In this document: positions 49,737 through 59,903 of the stretch, in pieces
Position numbering within the stretch: the first letter of the stretch is position 1
Layout: each line of letters opens with the position of its first letter
Source: Burkholderiales bacterium
Lineage (GTDB): Bacteria; Pseudomonadota; Gammaproteobacteria; Burkholderiales; SG8-41
Assembly (NCBI GenBank): GCA_019744975.1
Contig: JAIETP010000010.1
Span: forward strand, 62,001-126,000
Length of the DNA: 64,000 nt
Direction of reading: 5' to 3'
Position numbers and translations under genes: made by a program
The notes under the pieces: model-generated
Told to the model about the DNA's origin: nothing
Database searches by the model: none
Seen by the model: the letters and a program-made list of their open reading frames with translations, nothing else

Positions 49737-50543
49737 TCAGTTTCCCGAGGACTGCAAAGCACGCCGCAATTCACCGGTAACACGCGTCGCTTCGGCCATG
49801 ATGAAAGCGATCTCGCTGTTGGTGGTGATGAAGCGCGCACCACGGCGGATGTACTCCATCTGCCGCGCCAGATTGCGGTCGCCGCCAACACCGGCAATCT
49901 TGCCGTGGCGGACTGCGGACGCAATCACCTTCTCGATCGCCGCAGCGCCTTCAGGATCACCGAACTGCCCCGGCTTGCCCAGCGCGGTCAGCAGATCGTT
50001 GGCGCCGACATGGATCACATCGACGCCCTCCACCGCGGCGATGGCATCAATGTTTTCAACGCCAGCGCGGGTTTCGATCATGCACACCACCAGCGTGTTC
50101 TCCTGCAATGCCGGCACCGCCTCGGCGGTGGACATCGGACGAAAATCAAAAATCGCGTAACCACCGGAAACCGAGCGCCGGCCGATCGGCGGGAACTTTG
50201 CGCGGTTCACGGCACGGCGCGCCTCGTCTGCCGTGCTGATGTCGGGGAACACGATGCCGGTGACGCCGTTGTCGAGCAACACGGAGGTGTCGGGATCATC
50301 ACAACTGCGCACCCGCACCAGCGGCGCAATACCACAGCCCAGTGCCGCCTGCGCGATATGACCGACCGTTTCGAGATTGAACAAGGAGTGCTGCATGTCG
50401 ATGAAAATGAAATCATGGCCGCTCGACTTGGCGATCCGGGCGATGTCGCCGGAACGCGCCAGACGCACGTTCATGCCAAGCGCAACCTTGCCCACCTGCA
50501 TCATCGTTTTCACCGGATTTACCGCCGAAACAGCGCCCGCCAT
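49737..50543 (-). CDS. HpcH/HpaI-family aldolase (class II, 2-keto acid type)
   Basis: 268 aa. ATG 50543 (MAGAVSAV) has a perfect GGAGGAG site 6 nt upstream. Family motifs are FIFIDMQHSLFN, VRVRSCDDPD, VVCMIETRAGVENID with the metal-binding Glu, and DVIHVGANDLL with the metal Asp. It cleaves or forms 4-hydroxy-2-oxo acids with pyruvate. It precedes the Bug protein gene by 42 bp on the same strand and is probably co-transcribed. Its 5' leader runs into the left end of the island. Confidence 0.85.
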   Translation of the reverse strand: MAGAVSAVNPVKTMMQVGKVALGMNVRLARSGDIARIAKSSGHDFIFIDMQHSLFNLETVGHIAQAALGCGIAPLVRVRSCDDPDTSVLLDNGVTGIVFPDISTADEARRAVNRAKFPPIGRRSVSGGYAIFDFRPMSTAEAVPALQENTLVVCMIETRAGVENIDAIAAVEGVDVIHVGANDLLTALGKPGQFGDPEGAAAIEKVIASAVRHGKIAGVGGDRNLARQMEYIRRGARFITTNSEIAFIMAEATRVTGELRRALQSSGN

Positions 50544-50621
50544 GCCAATCTCCTCCATCACCTTCCGAAACAAAAACCCGGGCCTGATTCTTGTAAAAAC
50601 CATGCCGGCCGGCAGCAATAC

Positions 50622-50666
50622 TGGTGGGTCGTGTTGGACTCGAACCAACGACCAAGGGATTATGAG
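50622..50666. repeat. Left attachment repeat (attL), tRNA 3'-half copy
   Basis: 45 bp identical to 56105-56149. It contains the tRNA from the anticodon loop to the CCA end but not the 5' half, so it is not a working tRNA. It marks the left border of the integrated island. Confidence 0.93.
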
Positions 50667-50784
50667 GCAATGGCCGTTATTTTTCAGCATTTAACGGCAA
50701 TAAACCAAAGCAAATTCACAGAGGAAAAATAAGAGCCTGCTCTGCTTCCATGTGCTGTGGTTAACTGCCTTTCAAAGGCCCAGA

Positions 50785-50803
50785 GTGTGCCAAAAGTGTG
50801 CCA
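50785..50803 (+). repeat. Possible integrase arm-type repeats, left end
   Basis: GTGTGCCA occurs twice with an 11-bp period (50785, 50796). A matching pair with the same period and orientation lies at 56019-56037 by the right end. Confidence 0.55.
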
Positions 50804-50908
50804 AAAAAATCAGAGGGTGTCGGTCTTGTAAAGAATACGTTAAAGTTCTTACTGCGCCGATTTGATATACAGCTTGCGGGCGCCTAATAAAATGCAGCTA
50901 AAGCGAGG

Positions 50909-50942
50909 AAACCCGCTCTAGCGAAAGCTGTGCGGGTTTTTT
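50909..50942 (+). terminator. Intrinsic terminator in the left island region
   Basis: AAACCCGC pairs with GCGGGTTT, with an inner AGC-GAAA-GCT, followed by six T. No ORF with support precedes it in 50667-51067, so it may end a small RNA or an incoming transcript. The rest of this 400-bp stretch holds only the arm-type repeats. Confidence 0.65.
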
Positions 50943-51067
50943 AGTTGGTGCCGCCGATTTAAGCAACAACTTGCAGGGCGGGATACAAGAACTGCTAAAG
51001 CGTTGGCCGGCCCACCCGGACCCCCGGGGCCTGTCCAGCGATCACGGATGGGGGCAGGAGAAGTAAT

Positions 51068-51571
51068 ATGAGTGATTCAGTAGAAATAGCCCCGGGCGAG
51101 TTGTCGCCCTTTGAGCCAGAACTCAAGGCCATCCTCAGTAGCCTTCACGGGCATCTCACCGGGCTGAACGGCGAGATCTTCTACGTCCTCCGCGAGTGTA
51201 ACAACGCGAACATCCCAGCCGATGTGGCAGACCGGATTACGAAGGTGTTTGAGGCGTTCTTTGGCACTGTCCAACACGACGTGCGCGCCGAAGTTCTGAA
51301 CCTTGAGGACAAGCTCGGTTTACGCCCCGGTCTGAAGCCCTATGATCCGGACATCAAAAACCCCGACCCGAGGGTGACCATCGGCTTCATCCGGGATTGG
51401 CTGCACGCAGATTTCGTGGATCTAGATCAGCTGGTGAAGGAACTAAAAGGAAACAACGCTCTTGGCTATATCTTGGTCTCGGAGACCGGTGCCAACATGT
51501 TGAACATACATGGGGACATCGTGGATGGGCTGCGCCGGATCGAGAGCATCCTCTCGCAGCACAATCGGTAA
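51068..51571 (+). CDS. Island cargo protein 1, unknown
   Basis: 167 aa, acidic and mostly helical, beginning MSDSVEIAPGELSPFEPEL after AGGAGAAGTAAT. No signal peptide, transmembrane helix or recognised motif. It is the first of three closely spaced plus-strand genes in the island, divergent from the integrase side. I do not recognise a family. Confidence 0.7.
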   Translation: MSDSVEIAPGELSPFEPELKAILSSLHGHLTGLNGEIFYVLRECNNANIPADVADRITKVFEAFFGTVQHDVRAEVLNLEDKLGLRPGLKPYDPDIKNPDPRVTIGFIRDWLHADFVDLDQLVKELKGNNALGYILVSETGANMLNIHGDIVDGLRRIESILSQHNR

Positions 51572-51600
51572 ACACTTACCTCTTCTACGAGGAGCGGCAT

Positions 51601-52290
51601 ATGGCCAAGCACACTCCAACCTATCCCGAAGGCGGCTGCTGCATTTCAATATCAGAGTCGCCAGACCGGGCGACATCACCATTCACACTCGAGCAGAGCA
51701 TTGTATTTGAAGCCTATTTCAACAAAACGTCAGACAGAGAAATAGCAGCTTCAATCGCCTGTGATCGTCTCGGGGTACCGGACGAGACTCGATGTTCACG
51801 TATCGAGGCGGCTGTTGGTCAGATACTTATTCACAGTATTCAGCATCGACTTCCACAATGGCGGTCAACCCGGGGCGACAAGCTGATCTACGGACGCAAA
51901 TACAGTAAGTCCCCTGTGGGCGCTCACGTGGCTTTCGTTCCCCAGCATCTCTTTACAATAAATTGGGCAAATTCGGGGCCCGGGCTTTTTTGGCCAGAGA
52001 GCTACCACCTATGCTACGTTCCGATCCATCACCGCTATGTCGCAATAGCCTCCCAAGACAGCACTGACGTCTACGGATGCACCGATCAAGCCATGGGCCA
52101 TTTCGAACCTCGGGAAAGGCGATTGGTGGGTGCCAAACGAATTCTTACTGCGCACTGGCGCGAGCAGTTGGATTCCTATACACAAATGCCTTGGGTAGAA
52201 GTTTTGAACGAGGGGCTCGTCGATACCAAGCGCGCAGAGCGATGGCGGCAACAAGTCTGGCCAGGAGAACCCGAAAGCTACCTCGGGTAG
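51601..52290 (+). CDS. Island cargo protein 2, unknown
   Basis: 229 aa from ATG 51601 (MAKHTPTYPEGG), chosen because GAGGAG lies 6 nt upstream; a longer open frame back to 51397 overlaps the previous gene and has no ribosome-binding site. The C-terminal half is rich in aromatics and His (SYHLCYVPIHHRYVAIAS), suggesting a compact globular domain. It follows gene 1 by 29 bp. Not recognised. Confidence 0.7.
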   Translation: MAKHTPTYPEGGCCISISESPDRATSPFTLEQSIVFEAYFNKTSDREIAASIACDRLGVPDETRCSRIEAAVGQILIHSIQHRLPQWRSTRGDKLIYGRKYSKSPVGAHVAFVPQHLFTINWANSGPGLFWPESYHLCYVPIHHRYVAIASQDSTDVYGCTDQAMGHFEPRERRLVGAKRILTAHWREQLDSYTQMPWVEVLNEGLVDTKRAERWRQQVWPGEPESYLG

Positions 52291-52332
52291 TCAGTCAATA
52301 GCCAATGTCGCGACTCTCTGGAAAGGGCGGGT

Positions 52333-52662
52333 ATGAGCGATTCGAGTAAAAAACTGCTCAATGCATCTAATTTTGTCTCCGATTTTTGCACTGTGATTCT
52401 GATCTGGACCCCACTGCTTTGGTTTATCGGTGAACATCGAACAGCCTCTGGGGGGCATAATGGCGAACCCACTCTGGTGTTCGAAGCACTGAGCATGGGA
52501 TGGGCCGATATTGCACTACTTGCCTTATTGTGTGCGGCATCTTTTTTATCGCAAATACGCTTCATACTAGTCAGGCAAGACCTAATGAAATTCGAAGCGC
52601 TCAAGCGTCGGCATAACGAAGCGCAAGCTTTTTTACGGCAGCAGGCTGGCGAGAAATTTTGA
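52333..52662 (+). CDS. Island cargo protein 3, small two-helix membrane protein
   Basis: 109 aa. Two transmembrane segments are visible (about residues 15-32, FCTVILIWTPLLWFI; about 58-76, IALLALLCAASFLS), then a charged C-terminal helix. It follows gene 2 by 42 bp. A small membrane protein with two soluble partners is a layout seen in some defence or toxin systems, but function here is unknown. Its DNA is clearly AT-richer than the chromosome. Confidence 0.65.
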   Translation: MSDSSKKLLNASNFVSDFCTVILIWTPLLWFIGEHRTASGGHNGEPTLVFEALSMGWADIALLALLCAASFLSQIRFILVRQDLMKFEALKRRHNEAQAFLRQQAGEKF

Positions 52663-52707
52663 CGCCAGGCGGAGCATATCGGCTTGCCCTACAAGCCTAA
52701 ATTGCCT

Positions 52708-53127
52708 CTAACTCCCAATCGGCCTAGGCACTTTGTTCGCGTTTTCCTCAAGTGCCGAGACCCGTCGATCAAGAGCGTCAATTTCGATGATTCTGGCTTG
52801 TGCCGCGACAGCTTGCATCACCGCGGTTGCCTCGCTCGGGGTAATTTCCCCTCTGCAAAGCGCGGCGAGCACAGCGCGGCCTTGGTCTGCCAAGGATTGG
52901 TCGTGGCTGGGCAACTCGACCGGGCTGTCCTTGGCCTTAACAGGGGGTAGAAGTCGATCAATACAGATGCGCAGGGCCGTCGTATCGCCCTCCAAAGCGC
53001 GCTCTATGGCCTTCCCGATCAGATCCCCTGCATGGGGCTCAAGAAACGCCCTGAGCACTGTGCGCTTGTCGCGAATACCAACTGGCCTGCCGGCGGGGTT
53101 ACCGCTATGCCCTTTCTTGTATCTCAT
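52708..53127 (-). CDS. DUF5681-domain protein
   Basis: 139 aa. MRYKKGHSGNPAGRPVG is the DUF5681 signature (KGxSGNPxGRP), found mainly in phage and mobile-element proteins often near terminase genes. The rest is helical with a coiled coil near the C-terminus. Its start overlaps the upstream gene stop by 4 nt. It converges with cargo gene 3. Role unknown; a small-terminase-like role is a guess. Confidence 0.75.
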   Translation of the reverse strand: MRYKKGHSGNPAGRPVGIRDKRTVLRAFLEPHAGDLIGKAIERALEGDTTALRICIDRLLPPVKAKDSPVELPSHDQSLADQGRAVLAALCRGEITPSEATAVMQAVAAQARIIEIDALDRRVSALEENANKVPRPIGS

Positions 53128-53408
53128 TTTTTCCTGATCAGATCAGGGTTTCGTAATTCTCGTAATATTTTTGCCTCGCCCAAACCAACAGGCACTGCTG
53201 CGATCGCACGACTTAGTAAATCCCCATCGCTTTCTCGACTTCTGCGCTTGATGATGATTACGTCCTTCGGATCCATACTATCGCCATGGCGCTGATACCC
53301 TAATAAAGGAAGGTGTTTTTCATAGGAAAAGCTGATTACGATAACCGGCGAAGATGTCTCACCGCACTTTTGTTCAAGTTTGTTGATGCGTGCTGTCAGT
53401 GATTTCAT
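53124..53408 (-). CDS. Island hypothetical protein
   Basis: 94 aa, beginning MKSLTARINKLEQKCGE, a short coiled coil, then a beta-rich stretch (VIVISFSYE) and a basic tail. Overlaps the DUF5681 gene by 4 nt, so the two are translationally coupled. Not recognised. Confidence 0.6.
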   Translation of the reverse strand: MKSLTARINKLEQKCGETSSPVIVISFSYEKHLPLLGYQRHGDSMDPKDVIIIKRRSRESDGDLLSRAIAAVPVGLGEAKILRELRNPDLIRKK

Positions 53409-53428
53409 ATTACGATTCGCGCATTGCT

Positions 53429-54010
53429 TTACCGCACATTCATCTCGAAAGGTGCTGGACCCTCATACTCATTGAGAAAATCTTCATGCTCTTTCATATA
53501 GACGCTCTGGTTTTCTACTTCATTCCCCTCCCCTATATTCCCCACCTCTCCCCTCAAGGGGCTGGCAGGCCCCTTCACAGGGTGGCTAGGAGGCACCTTT
53601 GAAGGGTGGCTGGAAGCTAGCCTTTCAGGATGGCTCATTTTTCTTCGTTTCTCTTGAACTTGCTTCCCTCCCTCTGACATACGAGCACGCCGCTCGGCCA
53701 ACGCGGCTCGATATGCAAGCAGTTCGGGACACACGATCGTGGCTGGCGCTCCATCCTCGATCCTAAAATGGCGCATAACGCGCTCGGTGAGTGCAGCCTC
53801 GACCTCAGCCCGATTAAGCCCTAATACACGGGTTAATTCACCTATCTCGCTTGGTAATCCACTGTTCACCCAGCACTCCAGCTCCATCGTGTGGAGTAAG
53901 CCGCGCTCAGCCAAGGACATCAGCTTGAAATTGCGATCCGCCAGACGATCAGATGCATACATCTGAAAAGCAGGTGGCCCTCTCCGGCTATTCTTCTGTG
54001 AAGTGGACAT
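53429..54010 (-). CDS. DUF1376-like protein, possible replication initiator
   Basis: 193 aa from ATG 54010 (MSTSQKNSRRG). Residues about 15-100 (FQMYASDRLADRNFKLMSL...RGLLHTMELECW) resemble the winged-helix DUF1376/YdaU domain of phage replication proteins. The C-terminal part has repeated Ser-His-Pro units (ASSHPSKVPPSHPVKGP) and an acidic tail. It starts 4 nt after the AlpA-like gene. Function by similarity only. Confidence 0.6.
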   Translation of the reverse strand: MSTSQKNSRRGPPAFQMYASDRLADRNFKLMSLAERGLLHTMELECWVNSGLPSEIGELTRVLGLNRAEVEAALTERVMRHFRIEDGAPATIVCPELLAYRAALAERRARMSEGGKQVQEKRRKMSHPERLASSHPSKVPPSHPVKGPASPLRGEVGNIGEGNEVENQSVYMKEHEDFLNEYEGPAPFEMNVR

Positions 54011-54014
54011 CGGC

Positions 54015-54290
54015 TCAGCCCGTGATCTGACACCGCTGCTTTTGCTGGGAAGCCACCCACCTAAAAAAAGCGGACTCGTCAATCAACACACGACGACCGA
54101 CGCGAACAATCGCTCCGTATCTCTCCATTCCGTTTCCCGGAATGCTTTGGCCACGCGCGCTAATACGGTCGGCAGAGTGGAGAATCAGGTTTCTGAGCGC
54201 CGCCTGCGTCCAAGCTGGTCGGCGTTGGGCAAACTGCTTTACGGTATACAGATCGCGTGGTGACGCGTCATTAGCTGTATGTTGTTGCAT
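54015..54290 (-). CDS. AlpA/excisionase-like DNA-binding protein
   Basis: 91 aa. LYTVKQFAQRRPAWTQAALRNLIL is a MerR/excisionase-like helix-turn-helix, and RVLIDESAFFRWV is the typical wing and following helix. Such proteins help excision or activate satellite and integrase genes. A perfect palindrome at 54342-54361 lies about 50 bp upstream and may be its operator. Confidence 0.75.
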   Translation of the reverse strand: MQQHTANDASPRDLYTVKQFAQRRPAWTQAALRNLILHSADRISARGQSIPGNGMERYGAIVRVGRRVLIDESAFFRWVASQQKQRCQITG

Positions 54291-54341
54291 GAGCGCTCCT
54301 CTTGCTTGTCGATGCGCTCATTTGATTCCCTTAGAACGACA

Positions 54342-54361
54342 AAATAAATCGGGATTTATTT
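54342..54361. repeat. Palindrome upstream of the AlpA-like gene
   Basis: AAATAAATCGGGATTTATTT has perfect 9-bp arms around GG. It overlaps the 3' end of the gene at 54356-54832 and lies 52 bp upstream of the AlpA-like start. It could be an operator or a weak terminator. Confidence 0.6.
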
Positions 54362-54832
54362 ATCTTTTCTCAGATTTTTCTTGTAGTAGGAAAGACCGCC
54401 TACAGCCTGCCATGCCGCCTTAATACTACTCTTTGATTTACGACGTCTGGTCGCTACGACCTGCAATGCGCTGTCTACGCTGACAGGCATACCCTTCGCC
54501 CGCTGCCTATCGAGCACACCGGCTACTTCCATATAAAACAGCGGCCGGACATCCGGTTTTCGCGGGGCCCCGCGGCTACGTTCGATTCCCAACGCCCGTT
54601 CGATCCCTATGCCCCGGGCAAGAAAATTACGCAATCCTTCCTCAAGAAATCGGAGCGCCACTAAATCCGCCTCCATTACATCCTTGCCTTTGTCGATTTC
54701 CGCGATTGCGTCCACTGCTGCATGCAGCAACGACCTTGCAGCCAGAGCGTCACCGCGCTCGGCCGCCGTCACCTTGCTCCGTAACACTTTGGCGAAGATT
54801 CTTTGTTTTCGACGTCGTTCGAGCGTATGCAT
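54356..54832 (-). CDS. Island hypothetical protein
   Basis: 158 aa, strongly basic at both ends (MHTLERRRKQR; KNLRKDK). Internal helices with an EKG-like DKGKDVMEADLVALRFLEEGL stretch, then a Lys/Arg-rich helix-turn-helix-like tail (ATRRRKSKSSIKAAW). It lies between integrase and AlpA-like genes. Not recognised; nucleic-acid binding is plausible. Confidence 0.55.
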   Translation of the reverse strand: MHTLERRRKQRIFAKVLRSKVTAAERGDALAARSLLHAAVDAIAEIDKGKDVMEADLVALRFLEEGLRNFLARGIGIERALGIERSRGAPRKPDVRPLFYMEVAGVLDRQRAKGMPVSVDSALQVVATRRRKSKSSIKAAWQAVGGLSYYKKNLRKDK

Positions 54833-54853
54833 TATGGCGTTCCAGCGCCCCCA

Positions 54854-55975
54854 CTAGGCACCAAAATACTTTCGAGTCATCCGCTCAACAACAGCCCCGG
54901 TATGCTGGTCCGACAGGTGCGCGTATCGCTTCACCATGGATAGAGTCTTGTGCCCGAGCACAGCCGCTATCTCCGGGGTGGTCGCACCACTCATGGCTAG
55001 GTAACTTGCGGCCGTATGGCGCAGATCGTGGAAGCGAAAGTCCTGAATGCCAGCTTGTTTCAGCGCCTCATACCACCATGCGTCGAACCACAATGGCCCG
55101 ATGTCCTTGGCTTTTTCGGCTATGACAGGTGATTTCTTGCGTATGGGTTTGGCAGGGAAAAGAAGGTCTGTGTCGAGCCGGCGCACTTTTGCATATTCAC
55201 GCAGCAACGCAGCAACCTCAGGCACCGCAGGAACAGAGCGCCGTTCTCCGTTCTTGGTCTTCTGCAGCACAATCAGCCGGCGCTCTAGATCCACGTCCGG
55301 CCAACGCAGTCCGAGTATCTCCCCTCTGCGCATCCCAGTTGTCAGCGCCATCAGGACAATCAGGTAGAGCTCTGGGAGCGTGGACTTCTTGCATGCAGCC
55401 AGCAGCGCCTTGCGCTCATCATCGGACAGAAATCGCACCCGCCCGGTGGACTCCGTTTCCTTATTCACCCGTAGCACCGGGTTGTCTTGCAGCCAGTGCC
55501 ATTCCTTTACCGCATTGGAAAACGCCTTGCTCAGGGCATACAGGAATCGGTTAGCCGTTGCCGGGCCTCGATAGGCGGGCGCCTTTTCAGTGCCGATGTT
55601 TTCCTGCTGGAGCTTGTCCCGATACTCGGCGATGAGGGCGGGAGTCACCTGCGCCAGGGTGTAATTCCCGAGCTTTACCCTCCACCAGCCGAGATGCCCT
55701 TTTTGGCGGTTGTAGTCGCGGGGACGTTTACTCTTGACTGTTTCCAGCTGACGATCAATCAGATCAGCCAAGGTGCGACGCTTGGCTTCGCGCATGGGAA
55801 AGTGTCGGCCGTCGCGCATCTCGGCCTCTACCTTGGTCGCCCAAGCCTTCGCATCGGTCTTGCGATCAAAGCTGGCTGAAACCGGGGGGTAGCCCCGCAG
55901 TCGGACTTGAGCGCGGTAGCGAGTGTTTTGCCGGCCTTCCTTATCGGTCCACGTCCGCGCCTGAATCGTCGCCAT
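54854..55975 (-). CDS. int: Tyrosine-family site-specific integrase
   Basis: 373 aa. ATG 55975 (MATIQARTW) follows AAGGGG. An AP2-like N-terminal arm domain (about 1-60) and SAM-like core-binding domain (about 70-170) precede the catalytic domain. Catalytic residues: Arg in TGMRRGEILGL, Lys in KTKNGERRSVP, His-x-x-Arg in HDLRHTAAS, His in LGHKTLSMV and Tyr in KRYAHLS. It adjoins the intact tRNA gene, the usual position for island integrases, and should recombine the 45-bp att repeats. Confidence 0.95.
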   Translation of the reverse strand: MATIQARTWTDKEGRQNTRYRAQVRLRGYPPVSASFDRKTDAKAWATKVEAEMRDGRHFPMREAKRRTLADLIDRQLETVKSKRPRDYNRQKGHLGWWRVKLGNYTLAQVTPALIAEYRDKLQQENIGTEKAPAYRGPATANRFLYALSKAFSNAVKEWHWLQDNPVLRVNKETESTGRVRFLSDDERKALLAACKKSTLPELYLIVLMALTTGMRRGEILGLRWPDVDLERRLIVLQKTKNGERRSVPAVPEVAALLREYAKVRRLDTDLLFPAKPIRKKSPVIAEKAKDIGPLWFDAWWYEALKQAGIQDFRFHDLRHTAASYLAMSGATTPEIAAVLGHKTLSMVKRYAHLSDQHTGAVVERMTRKYFGA

Positions 55976-56018
55976 GGTGAGCCCCTTGCGGTTGGTTACT
56001 GGCAATTCCTGCCACCGA

Positions 56019-56037
56019 TTGTGCCAGAATTGTGCCA
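56019..56037 (+). repeat. Possible integrase arm-type repeats, right end
   Basis: TTGTGCCA occurs twice with an 11-bp period (56019, 56030), just upstream of the integrase start. Pairs with the repeats at 50785-50803. Confidence 0.55.
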
Positions 56038-56078
56038 ATACACGCAATTGGGCCAGATTAGGCTAGACGAATAAATTC

Positions 56079-56100
56079 CAACTTATTGTTTTTATTATCT
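56079..56100 (-). repeat. Dispersed IHF-like motif, copy 9 (beside attR)
   Basis: AGATAATAAAA then ACAATAAGTTG on the minus strand. The AATAAAAACAA part is shared with copies 3 and 5; the core has one mismatch to WATCAANNNNTTR. It lies 4 bp from the attachment core, where phage integration sites usually have IHF sites, so it may be unrelated to the chromosomal copies. Confidence 0.5.
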
Positions 56101-56104
56101 TATT

Positions 56105-56181
<77 letters not shown>

Positions 56182-56260
56182 GCATGCAGAAAAACATCCG
56201 TTTGCCTGTACCAGCACAAGTGGACGTATGCGGATGTGCCAAGCCAGGCTGAAAGCCGGG

Positions 56261-57379
56261 CTATTTTATCATTTCGTCAGTCGTGACCTGCCCCTCGACA
56301 GGACCGGAAACGGCAGCAGTGTCTGCCTCATCCTTCCCGTCATCTTTGACCCAGTCATCAATCAGCGTGTAAGCCACGGCCAGCACCACCGGGCCGACGA
56401 AAATACCCACCAGGCCGAAAACCAGCAGGCCGCCGATGACGCCGGCAAAAATCAGCAGCAGCGACAGGTCGGCCCCCTGCCGGATGAAAAGGGGACGTAT
56501 GACGTTGTCGATGGTGCCAACAAAGATCGTCCATACCAGCAGGAAGGTGCCCCAACCACTGCTGTCGCTCCAGTACAACCAGCCAACCGCGGGCAGCAGC
56601 ACGAACACGGGACCGAGTTGCGCAATGCAGAGCATGAACATGACCGCCGTCAGCATCCCGGCAAAGGGCACACCGGCAATCACCAGTCCGATGCCACCCA
56701 GTATCGATTGGACCAGCGCCGTCACCACCACGCCCAGGGCAACGCCGCGAATCGCCTGACCGGCGAGTATCACCGCCCGCTCACCGCGCACGGCCGCCAG
56801 CCTGCCGCCAAAACGGATCATCCAGCGCGCCCAGGCCTCACCACTCACGTAGAGAACGGCGGACAGAATGATCGTCAGCAGGAACTGGGCGAACACCACG
56901 CCGAAACCGCCGACCTCGGCGATAAACCACTTGGTGACCGCGCCCGCGTACGGTTCAGCCTTCGCGGCCAGGCTGCGCGTGCTTTCGGCGGCAACCTTTT
57001 CCCAGAGCACAACCGCATGATCCCCCAGCGGCAGGCTGCGCAGCCAGTCGGGCGGAGGCGGCAGGCGAAAACCGCCCAGCTCCTTTCCCCAGGCAACAAT
57101 TTCACCGGCATGTTCAACGATGGTAATGATCGCCATCGTCAGCGGCACCACGAACACCAGCATTAGCCCCAGCATCATCGCCGTCACCGCAAGCGCCCTG
57201 CTGCCCCACAGCCGTTTCTCGGCGCGAACCATCAGCGACCAGGTCGAGACGACAATCATGGTGGCCCAGATCAGCGGCGCCAGAAAGGGCCGCATGATCC
57301 AGAACGAGGCAAGAATCAGGCCGCCAATAAACAGCACGGCCAGCGTGGTGCGTGTGAGGTCGCTGGGCAATTGGCTCAT
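56261..57379 (-). CDS. AI-2E / PerM-family transporter
   Basis: 372 aa with about eight transmembrane helices. The central and C-terminal signatures (ALVQSILGGIGLVIAGVPFA, IFVGTIDNVIRPLFIRQGADLSLLLI, GLVGIFVGPVVLAVAYTLI) define the UPF0118 family. Members export quorum-sensing AI-2, or act as cation/proton antiporters, so substrate is open. It is on the same strand as, and downstream of, rpoD with a 107-bp gap. Confidence 0.85.
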   Translation of the reverse strand: MSQLPSDLTRTTLAVLFIGGLILASFWIMRPFLAPLIWATMIVVSTWSLMVRAEKRLWGSRALAVTAMMLGLMLVFVVPLTMAIITIVEHAGEIVAWGKELGGFRLPPPPDWLRSLPLGDHAVVLWEKVAAESTRSLAAKAEPYAGAVTKWFIAEVGGFGVVFAQFLLTIILSAVLYVSGEAWARWMIRFGGRLAAVRGERAVILAGQAIRGVALGVVVTALVQSILGGIGLVIAGVPFAGMLTAVMFMLCIAQLGPVFVLLPAVGWLYWSDSSGWGTFLLVWTIFVGTIDNVIRPLFIRQGADLSLLLIFAGVIGGLLVFGLVGIFVGPVVLAVAYTLIDDWVKDDGKDEADTAAVSGPVEGQVTTDEMIK

Positions 57380-57486
57380 GTGCGCCTCCAGAGCAGTGTC
57401 AATGAAAGATGCGCCGACGCCGGATACACGGCGGCACGGAACCGATCCGGCATCATGCGCGCACCCGGATTACCAGGCTTGCGGTT

Positions 57487-59835
<2,349 letters not shown>

Positions 59836-59903
59836 GGATTAGGCTCCGCCGGGCGATGGATCGGTGAAAAAGCCAAAAATTATACCGCAAACCACCAGCT
59901 CTT

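Noticed and set aside
50622-50666. Second tRNA gene at the left island border
   Set aside because: Only the 3' half is present; the acceptor and D-arm 5' half are missing, so it is an attachment remnant.
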